This document shows positions 17,572-27,415 of a DNA stretch of 64,000 bases, in pieces. The translations under genes and the position numbers were made by a program. The notes under the pieces were generated by a model. It had not been told where the DNA came from and ran no database searches. It was given only the letters and a program-made list of their open reading frames with translations. The DNA is from Nannocystis exedens (GTDB lineage: Bacteria > Myxococcota_A > Polyangia > Polyangiales > Polyangiaceae), in assembly GCA_945861885.1 (NCBI GenBank), contig CAMAVR010000012.1, positions 1 through 64,000 on the forward strand, in the 5' to 3' direction. Positions within the stretch are counted from its first letter, which is position 1. Every line of letters begins with the position of its first letter.

Positions 17572-19282
17572 GGTCGTCAATCTAAGAATGCTGCAACGGG
17601 GCGTAAATGCCACTCTGCCTCGCATTGAGCAACTTGCAGACGAAGCGTTCGAACTTGGCCGGTGCCTTCGCAAAACCGGTTTAGCCGGGCAAATGCGCAT
17701 GGCTGGCGTGCGCACGGCGCTCCAATCGCTGGTTTTGGGCGGCCCTTCGCCGTCGCTGATTTATCGAATTCATGCGGCAAATTCGCCCGATCGCGTGGCG
17801 ATTCGGTGTGGTGGGCGCGCGCTGTCGTATGAGACGCTTAATTTTCGCATCGACAAACTGGCGAATGGGCTCGTGCAGAGCGGTTTTACGCCGGGCGATC
17901 GCGCGGTTGTGATGCTCCGCAACGGGGCCGAATTTGTTGAAGTGCAGGCGGCTCTCGCACGCGCAGGAGGCTCGGCCGTCAATGTGTCTTCGCGGGCGAC
18001 GGTCGATGAGCTCGCGTACGTTTGGGCACACGCCGGTGCGAAGTGGATTTTTTTCGATAGCGCATTTTCGGAAGTGGTGGGCGAAACGCGAGCGCGCATG
18101 GCGAACGGCGGGGCGCCGGTTGGGCGCGGCTCGGCGATCGTCATCGGTGGCGAGAATCGCGATGCTCGCTCTTATGATGAGCTTTTTAAAAGCGGCAACG
18201 ACGGCGCAATCAATCGACGGCTCGAGCTCGACGCGGCGGTGATCCTTTACACATCGGGGACGACCGGTGCGCCGAAAGGGGCGGTTCGAAAATTTCCTCG
18301 CGGCGCGCTGAAGGCTGCGCTCCAATTTATTGCCGAGACGCCGATGCATTCCGACGACGTGCATCTCACTGTGCTTCCGCTCTACCATTCGACGGCGTAT
18401 GCGTTTCTCGGGTTCACCCATCTTCTTGGGGGGACGGTCGTCATCGCCCCTGAATTTTCACCGACCTCTTTTTTGACTCTTGTCGACACGCACGCGGTCA
18501 CCACAACCGCCGTCGTTCCGACGATGCTGCACCGCCTCGTGGCGCTCGACGATACGTCGGCTCGGCGATTTAGCACCTCTTCGCTGCGGGCGATCTTTTC
18601 GTGCGGCGCGCCTCTTTCTGGCCCCCTCGCAGTAAACACGATGGATCGTTTCGGCGACATTTTGTTCAACGGCTACGGCGCCACTGAAACCGGGCTCGTA
18701 ACACTTGCAACGCCGCGCGATCTTCGGGACGCTCCGGGGACGATCGGGCGGCCAGTGCCAGGCTCGAGCATTCGGCTATTGGACAACACCGGTAGCGAAG
18801 TTTTGACGGGTGAAGTCGGCGAGCTGTACGCGCAAAACGCGATGCTGGTCGAAGGGTATCACCGCGACGCAGAGGCGACGCAGTCGAGCATGCGCGACGG
18901 CTATTTCAGCGTCGGCGATCTTGCGCGCGTTGATGGCGGTGGGCGCTATTTTATCGAAGGCCGCGCTCGCGACATGGTGATTTCGGGCGGGGTGAATGTC
19001 TATCCTGCCGAAGTCGAGCGCGCGTACGAAGAGCACCCGGCCGTCGACGAGATCGCGGTCGTCGGTGTTCCCGATGATGAATGGGGTGAACGCGTGTGCG
19101 CATTTGTCGTGCTAAAGCGCGAAAAAACCGCAGATGCGGAAGCGCTCCGCGCATGGGGGCGCACACGACTCGCGATCGCCAAAGTGCCTCGCGACTTTTT
19201 GTTTGTCGACGAACTGCCAAGAAACCCGACCGGCAAAGTTCTAAAAACAGCTCTAAGGCGCGATCTACGACGCGATAGCTGA
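17570..19282 (+). CDS. AMP-forming acyl-CoA synthetase-like enzyme
   Basis: A class I adenylate-forming enzyme, up to 570 residues, expected to activate a carboxylic acid with ATP and load it on CoA. Core motifs: [13 protein letters not shown] (phosphate loop), [42 protein letters not shown] and the catalytic lysine in NPTGKVLK. The N-terminal ~50 residues ([12 protein letters not shown]) resemble the helix that precedes the core in long- and medium-chain acyl-CoA synthetases, so an upstream start is favoured; 17570 or 17588 are candidates. The substrate is unknown. Two tandem hairpins follow the stop. Confidence 0.88.
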   Translation: MVVNLRMLQRGVNATLPRIEQLADEAFELGRCLRKTGLAGQMRMAGVRTALQSLVLGGPSPSLIYRIHAANSPDRVAIRCGGRALSYETLNFRIDKLANGLVQSGFTPGDRAVVMLRNGAEFVEVQAALARAGGSAVNVSSRATVDELAYVWAHAGAKWIFFDSAFSEVVGETRARMANGGAPVGRGSAIVIGGENRDARSYDELFKSGNDGAINRRLELDAAVILYTSGTTGAPKGAVRKFPRGALKAALQFIAETPMHSDDVHLTVLPLYHSTAYAFLGFTHLLGGTVVIAPEFSPTSFLTLVDTHAVTTTAVVPTMLHRLVALDDTSARRFSTSSLRAIFSCGAPLSGPLAVNTMDRFGDILFNGYGATETGLVTLATPRDLRDAPGTIGRPVPGSSIRLLDNTGSEVLTGEVGELYAQNAMLVEGYHRDAEATQSSMRDGYFSVGDLARVDGGGRYFIEGRARDMVISGGVNVYPAEVERAYEEHPAVDEIAVVGVPDDEWGERVCAFVVLKREKTADAEALRAWGRTRLAIAKVPRDFLFVDELPRNPTGKVLKTALRRDLRRDS

Positions 19283-19346
19283 TGGGTCGATGACGACCCA
19301 CGCTACTCGCGACGGAGATTTAGCACATCGGGCGACACGATCGCCC
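19283..19346 (+). terminator. Two tandem hairpins after the acyl-CoA ligase gene
   Basis: TGGGTCG (19283-19289) pairs with CGACCCA (19294-19300), and GGGCGA (19330-19335) with TCGCCC (19341-19346). Neither has a T-run, so termination is plausible but unproven. The remaining gap to 19478 shows a possible ribosome site GGAG and nothing else. Confidence 0.45.
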
Positions 19347-19478
19347 TGCGTCGCACCTAATTGAGTCACGCGAGGCATCGCATCGGCATGTCTTGCTTAA
19401 CAATTTTGGACTCGGCCCGTTCACATAGAAGCGACCCAACCGCTTGAACGCGGAGGGTGCGCAACCGGAGCCGAAGCC

Positions 19479-20903
19479 ATGCGCAAAATAAATCAACGAA
19501 AGTGGGCCTGTCTGACGATTCTCACACTCGCCCTCGGTTGCCGTGGGAGCTCGTCCAAGACCGGGGATTGCGATCAGAAGCGGCCGTCTAACGGGGCGCG
19601 CATTACTTTAAGAACGTTAGACGACCTTGATGATTTGAAGAATTCCAGCACTCTCGATCAAGACATTGTGATCGACCTAGCTACGCCTGTCGACGTCACG
19701 TTCCCAAATCTGAAGACAGCCAAATCAATCAAGCTGACCGGCAAAGGGAAAACGGCTTCATTTCCAGCCCTTGAATCGGTCGATGTGCTCGCGATCCAAC
19801 GATCAGAATACACCTACGTAAGCGCTCCCGCACTGACCGCTGCGAAAGGCCTCAGCGTGCAATTCAACCCGCATCTCGCGGAGCTAAGCGCATCGAAGCT
19901 CGCCCAGACGACCAAAGCTATTCCGGGCGATGTCATCATTTCGCACAATGCGCGCATCGGTAACCTTAAGGCACTTCTTCATAACATTGAATCTGTTGGG
20001 TGTACGTCACTTACCGGTGGAGAGTGTGATTCTCTTTGCTTTGAGAACGGAGACCTAAAGCTTACGGACAATCCGGTCGCTGACGTAGGCGATCAACTGG
20101 ACTACGTGGGCAGTTTCAAAGAAGTCGCGGGCACTGTGGAGCTCGGATACGACGGCGTCGGCAGTACGGCAAACCCGGTTCTGGAAATCGATGAGCAACT
20201 CTCCGCGCCGGATGCTACGGAAATTACCATTCCTCCTGCTATACTGCCGGGCAGCTCGGCCAAACGGACGACATTTACGACCGTGGAGCTAGGTATTGTT
20301 GCGGCGGGCGGACTCAGCATTTCGGGATACCACGCCGTCGTATCGATAACGACTCCGAAGTTGGAGCGAGTCGGAGCTGTCACTCTGACTAACAACACTA
20401 GCCTGCAGGAATTTGATTTGGGGCTAGTCAGGGTAATCGCGGGGCCAGTCAGGCTCATGGCGCTCCCGATGTTGAAAAACATATCGTTCGACTCCGTTTC
20501 GATAATCGAGGGGAACCTAGTCGTTGCGGCGACTGGTGCCGAAGAGCTCGACCTCGGCCTCGTGACGGCGGTGGGACGATTGCTAGTGATTGACAACGCG
20601 CAGCTTCATCTCATCAACGGGGCGAATCTCGCTAAGGCGGCGAAGTCAGTCAGCATCATTAGCAACGCCAAGTTAGCCATTTTCAATACACCAGTACTGG
20701 TCGGCGACGGAATCGACGTTTTTGGGATGTTTGACAATCCTAGTCTCACAACCATTACTTGGCCGGAGGAGGCCAATGTCGGGCGGATAGTGTTCCGCAA
20801 TAGCAACAAAAGCACGAGCCTGTGCGCGCCGGTTTGCGCGCGCGACGCCGCCCATCGAAACACCGACTGCGTCTGCCCACCTGCTGTGCTCGGATTGAAG
20901 TAA
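19479..20903 (+). CDS. Receptor-L-domain/LRR-like lipoprotein
   Basis: A 474-residue lipoprotein: the signal ends in LALGC (Cys ~21). The mature part is a chain of irregular ~22-24-residue units in which short beta strands alternate with N/T/P turns (VTFPNLKTAKSIKLTGKG, ALTLTNN-type steps, SISGYHAVVSITTPKLERV, TNNTSLQEFDLGLVRVI). This is characteristic of the right-handed beta-helix seen in receptor L domains and in leucine-rich-like surface proteins. Cysteine pairs cap the C-terminal end (CAPVCARD, TDCVCPP). It should sit at the outer membrane and bind a ligand or matrix. The stop overlaps the start of the transglycosylase gene by one base (TAATG). Confidence 0.7.
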   Translation: MRKINQRKWACLTILTLALGCRGSSSKTGDCDQKRPSNGARITLRTLDDLDDLKNSSTLDQDIVIDLATPVDVTFPNLKTAKSIKLTGKGKTASFPALESVDVLAIQRSEYTYVSAPALTAAKGLSVQFNPHLAELSASKLAQTTKAIPGDVIISHNARIGNLKALLHNIESVGCTSLTGGECDSLCFENGDLKLTDNPVADVGDQLDYVGSFKEVAGTVELGYDGVGSTANPVLEIDEQLSAPDATEITIPPAILPGSSAKRTTFTTVELGIVAAGGLSISGYHAVVSITTPKLERVGAVTLTNNTSLQEFDLGLVRVIAGPVRLMALPMLKNISFDSVSIIEGNLVVAATGAEELDLGLVTAVGRLLVIDNAQLHLINGANLAKAAKSVSIISNAKLAIFNTPVLVGDGIDVFGMFDNPSLTTITWPEEANVGRIVFRNSNKSTSLCAPVCARDAAHRNTDCVCPPAVLGLK

Positions 20904-22453
20904 TGGTCGGTCGCAAGGCATTGTTTGCCTTGATAATTGCGGTTGCTTCGGGCGCCCTCTTCGCAGCTCCTTGGCTGACGGCGCGGGCGATCGAAGTTGC
21001 CGCTTCGATGCGCGGCCTGAATGTTGAAATCGGTTCGCTCCAACTTGGCTGGCATCGACTCGCGGTCTCCCGTCTTCGCGTAGCGGCGATGTCGAAAGCG
21101 GGCTTCGAAGCGACAGCTTCGGACGCGCAGATCGACTTCAAATGGAGCGGCCGAATCGATCGCATCGATGCAAATGGCGTATCGATTTTATGGCGGCACG
21201 CGCACGACGAACCGCCAACTGTTGAAGCGCGTGATGCCAACGTGCATTTCGTGCAGGTCGAATCAAAAACGGGCCATGCGCAAACGTTTTCGTACGAAAT
21301 CGTCGTTCCGAAAATCGTTGTTCAAAGCCGATTCGTAGCCGCTGAACCTGTTGCACTTCCGTTGTCGTTTTCGGGGCGCGCTACCGTGCCGACTGCGCGG
21401 CACGTCCACATCGAAAAAGGCGAACTCAAAACCGGGCAGACGTCGATCGAAATCAATGGCGATGTCTCGCGCGAACATTCAGATTGGGGAGTTCGAGCGA
21501 ATGTGAACCTTCACGCGCCGAATTGCCAAGCACTCCTCGATTCAATCCCCTCGCCGCTCGTCCCGAATTTTTCAGGTGCATCAATTTTAGGCACGTTTGA
21601 GGTAAAAAGCGCGTTTCACTGGATTTCAAAACAAGACGACGAGACAAGATTTAAAACCAAGTCGTCGAGCACCGACACGTGCAGCTACTCGCACGTTCCA
21701 TTTGCGCTGTCGGCCGAGCGACTGCGCGCTCCGTTTTCATATTCAATCTACCGAGCCGACGGCTCGAGGGCCGACCGCATCACAGGCCCCGGCGCAGCGA
21801 ACTGGACGCCGCTTTCCGAAATCGCGACCGCCATAAAAGTATTCATACCCCAAGCGGAAGATGTCGAATTTTATGAGCATCAAGGGTTTTCGCTCAAGGC
21901 GCTCGAACGCGCCCTGGTCCTTGATCTCCAGGAGCATCGGATCGTAACCGGGGGGAGCTCCATCACGATGCAGCTTGCAAAAAACCTCTTTTTATCGCGC
22001 GATCGAACCATCGCGAACAAAGTGAAAGAGGTCGTTCTCGCGAGCTATCTTGAGTCGTCATTCTCGAAAAGCGAGCTGCTCGAGCTCTACCTGAACGTCG
22101 TTGAATTTGGCCCGAACACTTACGGCGTGGCCGACGCGGCACAATATTACTTCGCCAGGAGTCCGCGCGAGCTTACAGTCGAACAGTCGGCTTTTCTCGC
22201 ATCGATCTTGCCGTGTCCGCTCAAGCGCGCTCGTCAGTGGACGACGCACAACATCGAACCGAATTGGTCACATGACATCCGTTGGCTGATCGCTAGCGCG
22301 GGGAAGCCGAGCGTTTCGGACGACGAGCTATTGGCTACGCTCACCCAATCGACGGGCGACAGCGCCTACCGCACGCGCACAATCGTGCCACGATCGGCCG
22401 ACGAGCTTAGCACCGCGCTCCAGCCATCTGGCAGCGTCGGCGTCGTCCAATAA
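20903..22453 (+). CDS. Membrane-anchored GT51 peptidoglycan glycosyltransferase with an N-terminal extra domain
   Basis: A 516-residue protein starting at ATG 20903. After one TM segment (about residues 5-24) comes a ~270-residue beta-rich periplasmic region resembling AsmA/DUF-type repeats (LNVEIGSLQLGWHRLAV, ASDAQIDFKWSG). The glycosyltransferase domain follows (about residues 300-480): the catalytic Glu in VEFYEHQGF, the GGSSITMQLAKNLF motif, KVKEVVLASYLE and ELYLNVVEFGPNTYG. There is no transpeptidase domain, so it should polymerise lipid II only, like MtgA but far longer. Its 3' end overlaps the convergent L,D-transpeptidase gene by 88 bases. Confidence 0.88.
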   Translation: MVGRKALFALIIAVASGALFAAPWLTARAIEVAASMRGLNVEIGSLQLGWHRLAVSRLRVAAMSKAGFEATASDAQIDFKWSGRIDRIDANGVSILWRHAHDEPPTVEARDANVHFVQVESKTGHAQTFSYEIVVPKIVVQSRFVAAEPVALPLSFSGRATVPTARHVHIEKGELKTGQTSIEINGDVSREHSDWGVRANVNLHAPNCQALLDSIPSPLVPNFSGASILGTFEVKSAFHWISKQDDETRFKTKSSSTDTCSYSHVPFALSAERLRAPFSYSIYRADGSRADRITGPGAANWTPLSEIATAIKVFIPQAEDVEFYEHQGFSLKALERALVLDLQEHRIVTGGSSITMQLAKNLFLSRDRTIANKVKEVVLASYLESSFSKSELLELYLNVVEFGPNTYGVADAAQYYFARSPRELTVEQSAFLASILPCPLKRARQWTTHNIEPNWSHDIRWLIASAGKPSVSDDELLATLTQSTGDSAYRTRTIVPRSADELSTALQPSGSVGVVQ

Positions 22454-23619
22454 AATAGCCTTTCGGCATCCGAAGGGGCTAAATTTACGCAGCCGTGGCT
22501 CATCGTCCGGCCAAAAAGATCGTGCGCATACGCGCCGTGAAGGCCAACCCCCGCATCGAAAAACTGAACGAACGGCACACCGTCGACCGAGTAACGCGAC
22601 GTCGCGTCGTTCATGCCAGACATATTTGAAATGAACAGTTTCACCCAGATCCTATTCACCCCTTTTGGAGTAGAGAAGTTGAGGCCCCGCTTGCGAGTTC
22701 CCGTCGACACAAGCGTCGCGAAAACAGGTCTCGCACCTTGGTACGCAACAAGCGTTTGCGACGACAAGTCGACATCGATCCAGCGTTCGTCAGTCCGCTC
22801 AACTTCGCTCGGTGGTGCGGCGATTGTTGGATGCGCCACATCGCTCACCAACATCCATTCGGCCGGCTTTTTATCGTCGGGCGATGTCTGAACGTACTCA
22901 ACTGAGTCGACGATGCGCGTTTTGCCCCAGAACACTTTGTCGTGAATCGCTCGTAATTTCGCCGGGCTCGCACCACGGATCGGGTAAGAAAATACTTTGG
23001 CACGTTCGCGATTGACCCACCCGAAATCGAGCGCAAAGCCGACATCGGAATGAATTTCTTCGCCAGAAAAGAGCGAGGGCTGAACGCGCCGCAATTCGTT
23101 CATCGGCACCCAACGATCGGTCGACATGTGGCCCCACCGCTGATCGCCGACCGTTTGCACGGTGCTGATCGCCAACCCAAACCCGGGTGACAGCTGGCGG
23201 CCATCGCGCTTGAGCCGTCCGCTCTCAATGTCGGGGTAGTCGTAAACGCTGTCGGTATCGACGAAATAATAGCGAAACGGCAACTGGTCGCTCCGAAGGG
23301 CGCGGGGCTTGGCGAACGGCTCCTCGCGCGACACGTCGACAACCGAATCGCAAACCCATGCCGAGTCGCCGACGAGCAGCCAACTTCCGTCGCATCCGAG
23401 ACCGCGTGCCGCTTCGATCAGCGGGAGGCGCGCCCCTTTTTCGGCCGTCCCTAAACGACGCGACATCCAGTCGGGGCGATCGAACAGCGTCGCATCGTCT
23501 CGCACAATCGCAGCCGAGCGAGCCCATGCGGGAATGCGCAAACGATCAGGACGCGGAAGGGCCGCATCGTTTTGAAGGATGCAGGCCGCGACGAGCAGTG
23601 AAATAAAACCCCACTTCAT
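22366..23619 (-). CDS. L,D-transpeptidase (YkuD domain)
   Basis: A 417-residue exported protein. The N-terminal signal (MKWGFISLLVAACILQN) includes a possible lipobox. An SH3-like region follows (about residues 40-100; SWLLVGDSAWVCDSVV). The YkuD catalytic domain is at the C-terminus, with WIDVDLSSQTLVAYQGARPV and the active-site motif HGAYAHDLFG then MSHGCVNL; the nucleophile is C377. It would make 3-3 peptidoglycan cross-links or attach proteins to the wall. The last ~29 codons overlap the convergent transglycosylase gene, so two wall enzymes share 88 bases at their ends. Confidence 0.9.
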   Translation of the reverse strand: MKWGFISLLVAACILQNDAALPRPDRLRIPAWARSAAIVRDDATLFDRPDWMSRRLGTAEKGARLPLIEAARGLGCDGSWLLVGDSAWVCDSVVDVSREEPFAKPRALRSDQLPFRYYFVDTDSVYDYPDIESGRLKRDGRQLSPGFGLAISTVQTVGDQRWGHMSTDRWVPMNELRRVQPSLFSGEEIHSDVGFALDFGWVNRERAKVFSYPIRGASPAKLRAIHDKVFWGKTRIVDSVEYVQTSPDDKKPAEWMLVSDVAHPTIAAPPSEVERTDERWIDVDLSSQTLVAYQGARPVFATLVSTGTRKRGLNFSTPKGVNRIWVKLFISNMSGMNDATSRYSVDGVPFVQFFDAGVGLHGAYAHDLFGRTMSHGCVNLAPSDAERLFYWTTPTLPDGWSAVLSSSADRGTIVRVR

Positions 23620-23714
23620 CGCTCCCCCGATTTCATGCGACTCTTGGGCGAGTTTATCAACAAATCGCGTCAGCGGGCAATTTTGCCTCCAACCAGCGCA
23701 CTTGGCGAGCTACT

Positions 23715-25733
23715 TCAATCGGCCTGCGCGTCGACGCCGCGCTCGTCGTTCGATGTTGGCGGCATGGACGACGGTGCGCCGGTGCCAAGCGCGTGCTTGT
23801 GGTCGAGAAACTTTAGCGTCATCGCTCCTGCAGATCGCTCGAGGACGGCCCGCAGATCGCCCGGCATCGGCGCTTCAACGATGTGGCGCATGCCTGTGCC
23901 TGGATGTTCGAACTCGACGCGCACGAAGTGCAAAAATGGGCGATCTAGGCCGTTTTTTTCTTCGAAAAAGCGGTTCGTTGGCGGGTGGCCGTAGCGCGCA
24001 TCGCCTAACACCGGATGGCCTATCGCTGCTAAGTGACGACGGACTTGATGCGTGCGCCCTTGTTCGGGGACGACACGAAGCACGCTGTGGCCGCTCGCGA
24101 TCGCGAGGCGCCGATAGCGCGTTCGCGCTGAATAGAGCTTCCCGTCGTCGCGCAAATCGCGAACGATTGCCCCTTTCGTCGGTGTCACCCCGCGCGTCGC
24201 CGCGATGTAAATTCGGCGGGTTGTCGGCGACGTCATCACGTTGACCCACGTTTCGTACTGATCTGGGTTCTTCACGAACAGCACTAGCCCACTTGTTCCG
24301 ATGTCGATTCGGTGCACCGGGATCGCATCTTCTGCATTCGCGAGGCGCCTTGTGCGACTCATCAGCGACTGCGCATAGCCATCTTGCGGTGTCGACGGTT
24401 CGTGCGGCCCTTTTTCGACGACAATGATCGCATCGTCTTCAAAAAGCACACGCGGAAGCGGAAGCGCGGCGCGGCGAAGGACCGCCACCGTCTCGACTTC
24501 ATCGGTCAATGGGATCATGTCGAGCGGCGCCAGCGTCGTCGCTTCGTAACCGAGACGACTAAAGTGATCGAGATCGCGCGCGAGCGTGTCGGGGTCGCAC
24601 GAGACATAGACGATCGTTGGTGGCGCAAGCCGTACGAGGCGCTCGCGAGCCTCTGGGCTCACTCCGCGACGCGGTGGATTGACGATCGCCGCATCGAACA
24701 CATCACCGCGATCGGCAAGTTCGCCGAGCAATGTCGATACGTCGCCGCACTCCGCGGTCACTTGGAGCTGCTGATCCCGCGCCGCCGTCAACACTCCGGC
24801 AACCGCCGGCGCAAACGACTCAATCGTGTGCACTTCGGCGCCGAGACGCGCGAGCCCGAGCGCAATCGCCCCCGAACCGCCATAGAGATCGAGAACGCGG
24901 AGAGCCCCATCCATACGTGGAACATCAAGCGACGCTGCATCGGAGCGATTGTACGAACGTAGACCGAGCGCTTCCGCGACAAGCGCATGGACACGACCTG
25001 CTTGGCCGCGGTGCGTCTGCACGAACGAACCGTACGTCGCCAAGTGGAGCGAACTGCCGACGCGATCGAGCGCGTTTGGCACGCCGGCGAGAACCACCGT
25101 CTCGTTCCCCAGAATTTGCGGAAGGTCCCCTTCGTGCAAGTTCGCCGCGACGCCGATCACATCGGGCGCCAGTTGCATCAATCGTTCGGCCGCACGCCGC
25201 AACTTCGCTTCGTCGTGCGACGCGCTTCGCTGCACGACAAATGTCACGAGGACGCGCGGCGGTTTGGCATCATCAACGCGTATTTCGCGCAAATCGACCG
25301 CGCGAAGCTCGCCCCGCCCCGCTTCCGGTTCGAACGGCGCGAGCGGCCCGCCGTTTATTTCATCTTCACGAACCAGTTCACGAAGAATTGCCGCCACATT
25401 GGCGAGCACCGGTGCAAGGACTCGGCACTCGGGAATATCAAGGACGACATGACCGCCCCCCTTTGCAAAAAGGCCGATACGCCCACCCGATGCGACAATT
25501 AATTTCGCGCGACTCCGGTAGCCGACGATCGGCTCGGCGGCGATAACCGGTAAAACCGCCGCTTCATGAAGGTATAAGTAACGCGCTACGGCATGAACAA
25601 CACGCGACTGCTTCGCCTCGAGCTGTTCGGCGTAGCTGCGGTCGATCATCGGACATCCGCCGCATGTTTCGGCGTGAATACAGTGCACCTGCTGCGAGTC
25701 GAGCTCGCGCGGTGAGTCGGTCGTGTGAGTCAT
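23715..25733 (-). CDS. Fused TrmA-like m5U methyltransferase and RluA-family pseudouridine synthase
   Basis: A 672-residue two-domain RNA-modification protein. Residues 1 to ~430 are TrmA/RumA-like: an N-terminal cysteine motif (HAETCGGCPM and later PECRVL, the usual 4Fe-4S ligands), SAM-binding LDLYGGSGAIALGLA, IVNPPRRG and the nucleophile C379 in YVSCDPDTLARDL. Residues ~435-640 are an RluA-type pseudouridine synthase with the catalytic D477 in HRIDIGTSGLVLF and the RTHQVRRHLAAIGHPVLGDA signature. No TRAM domain is seen. Both active sites look intact, so one protein may methylate one uridine and isomerise another in rRNA or tRNA. The C-terminal ~35 residues are a variable tail. Confidence 0.88.
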   Translation of the reverse strand: MTHTTDSPRELDSQQVHCIHAETCGGCPMIDRSYAEQLEAKQSRVVHAVARYLYLHEAAVLPVIAAEPIVGYRSRAKLIVASGGRIGLFAKGGGHVVLDIPECRVLAPVLANVAAILRELVREDEINGGPLAPFEPEAGRGELRAVDLREIRVDDAKPPRVLVTFVVQRSASHDEAKLRRAAERLMQLAPDVIGVAANLHEGDLPQILGNETVVLAGVPNALDRVGSSLHLATYGSFVQTHRGQAGRVHALVAEALGLRSYNRSDAASLDVPRMDGALRVLDLYGGSGAIALGLARLGAEVHTIESFAPAVAGVLTAARDQQLQVTAECGDVSTLLGELADRGDVFDAAIVNPPRRGVSPEARERLVRLAPPTIVYVSCDPDTLARDLDHFSRLGYEATTLAPLDMIPLTDEVETVAVLRRAALPLPRVLFEDDAIIVVEKGPHEPSTPQDGYAQSLMSRTRRLANAEDAIPVHRIDIGTSGLVLFVKNPDQYETWVNVMTSPTTRRIYIAATRGVTPTKGAIVRDLRDDGKLYSARTRYRRLAIASGHSVLRVVPEQGRTHQVRRHLAAIGHPVLGDARYGHPPTNRFFEEKNGLDRPFLHFVRVEFEHPGTGMRHIVEAPMPGDLRAVLERSAGAMTLKFLDHKHALGTGAPSSMPPTSNDERGVDAQAD

Positions 25734-25873
25734 TGGGACTGTCTTGCCTTGCTGTCTGGCGTTTGATCATCATAACATCGCTGCGTAACGCTCTGGTTGT
25801 GTCTTGCCGGGGTTGGACTTTCAACCTTTTGAGATGCGATTGTGACTTTTTATCGTCGCACTGCGCGTCGCAT

Positions 25874-25931
25874 CAATTTGTATCAAATTGAGCTTAAGGA
25901 TACGCCGTGAATTACCCTTCGACTGGCGTAT
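25874..25931. promoter_or_regulatory. Palindrome and leader hairpin upstream of glgA
   Basis: CAATTTG-TAT-CAAATTG (25874-25890) is a perfect 7-3-7 palindrome of the kind used as an operator. A second inverted repeat, ATACGCC (25900-25906) and GGCGTAT (25925-25931), lies just before the glgA ribosome site and start (25940) and could form a leader stem. Both sit in the 206-base gap between divergent genes, so regulation of either side is possible. No clear -35/-10 pair is visible. Confidence 0.4.
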
Positions 25932-25939
25932 AGAGACGG

Positions 25940-27415
25940 ATGGGTAAACCGGTTCGTGTCCTGATGATCGCCTCCGAAGTCGGCTCGTTCGCGAGAACCG
26001 GCGGTCTAGGTGACATGGTTGAGGGGCTCGCGCGCGGGCTCGCTGCTGCTGCGGTCGAAGTCGTCGTTGTTACGCCGCTCTACGGTTTCGGGGTCACGTC
26101 AGTCCCCCCCGACACCAAACGGTGGCCCTTCCCGCTTCGCATCGATAGGGCACCAAAATGCCAACTCGAAGTTGTTGAAACAGGAGTCGCGGCGGGGAGC
26201 GGCTCGGTTCGTGTGATGCTCCTCGACATCCCCCACTTGTATGACCGCAAAGGGATTTACGGCGACGAGCATGGCCTGTTCGGCGACAACCAGATTCGGT
26301 TTGCTGCACTGTGCCGTGGAGCACTGGCGATTGGCGACCATTTGTGGAGCGAGAGCGACGGCGCGCGAACGATTGTGCATGCGCACGATTGGCATAGTGC
26401 GCTCGCGCCGCTCTACGCGCGATCACGCCCCTCCGGCGCGATGCGAGCGAGCAAGCAGCTGTTTTCGATTCATAATCTTGCATATCAGGGGCGATTCGAT
26501 CTTCACGACGCTGCCGCACTCGGTCTGTCAGCAGAAGTCGCGAGCGGTCAGGTCGTGCACGATGGTCGCATCAACTTTATGAAGTCGGCGATTGTAGCCG
26601 CCGACCGCGTGTCCACAGTAAGCGCAACTTACGCGCGCGAAATTCTCGAAACGGCGAACGGCTGCGGTCTCGAACATGCCATTGCATCGCGCGGCGACAG
26701 CGTCGCGGGCATCGAGAACGGCATTGACCTTGACCTCTACGACCCGAGTCACGACAGCGCGCTCGCAGTGAACTACAACGCATCGAACGCGCTGCCACAA
26801 CGCGCTTTGTGCAAACGCGCGCTCGCCGCTGAAGTTGGTCTCGACACGCAAGACGACGGGCCACTCTTTGCGACCGTCTCGCGTTTGACATGGCAAAAAG
26901 GGATCGATTCGGTGATCGACATCGCCCCGCAAATTGTTGCAACTGGCGGACGCATTTTGTTCGTTGGCGGCGGCGACGCATCGCTGAGCGAGGCCATTCT
27001 TCGGCTTGTCGAACAGTACCCGGGGCGCGTCGTCGGCAGCACCGAATTTGATGACGCGCTCGCGCGACGAGCCTATGCCGGCGCCGATTTCGTGTTGATG
27101 CCGTCGCGCTACGAGCCGTGCGGGCTCACGCAACAGTACGCGATGCGCTACGGCGCGGTCCCGATTGTCACGCCTGTGGGCGGACTGCTCGACACCGTCA
27201 TGCCCTACGATCCAGGAAGCGCGAGCGGGACCGGTATTGTTGCCGCGTCGCACGCTCCTCACCATCTTATCGACGCATGCCGCATCGCATTCGATCTCTA
27301 TCGCGACCGCACCGCAATGGCCGGCATCATCGCGCGAGCCATGGCGCGAGATAACTCATGGGCCCGTTCAACCCAAGAGTATCTCGCGCTCTACGAGCAA
27401 ATGCTAAGCGCCTAA
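25940..27415 (+). CDS. glgA: Glycogen synthase (GT5)
   Basis: Transfers glucose from ADP-glucose to growing glycogen. It has 491 residues, normal length. The N-terminal nucleotide-sugar motif is [10 protein letters not shown] (the usual KTGGL has Arg in place of Lys), and the C-terminal GT-B lobe shows [31 protein letters not shown] and [13 protein letters not shown], including the catalytic Glu of EPCGL. The ATG at 25940 follows a leader hairpin. Its TAA stop overlaps the stop codon of the convergent asnS by bases 27412-27415. No other glycogen gene is in the window. Confidence 0.95.
   Translation: MGKPVRVLMIASEVGSFARTGGLGDMVEGLARGLAAAAVEVVVVTPLYGFGVTSVPPDTKRWPFPLRIDRAPKCQLEVVETGVAAGSGSVRVMLLDIPHLYDRKGIYGDEHGLFGDNQIRFAALCRGALAIGDHLWSESDGARTIVHAHDWHSALAPLYARSRPSGAMRASKQLFSIHNLAYQGRFDLHDAAALGLSAEVASGQVVHDGRINFMKSAIVAADRVSTVSATYAREILETANGCGLEHAIASRGDSVAGIENGIDLDLYDPSHDSALAVNYNASNALPQRALCKRALAAEVGLDTQDDGPLFATVSRLTWQKGIDSVIDIAPQIVATGGRILFVGGGDASLSEAILRLVEQYPGRVVGSTEFDDALARRAYAGADFVLMPSRYEPCGLTQQYAMRYGAVPIVTPVGGLLDTVMPYDPGSASGTGIVAASHAPHHLIDACRIAFDLYRDRTAMAGIIARAMARDNSWARSTQEYLALYEQMLSA

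Noticed and set aside
23579..24244. A 221-codon + strand open frame
   Set aside because: It is antisense to the TrmA-RluA fusion, rich in Arg, and has no signal or motif; the minus-strand gene has intact catalytic residues.
25900..25931. Riboswitch in the glgA leader
   Set aside because: Only one 7-base-pair stem is present and no known riboswitch core or terminator alternative is visible.
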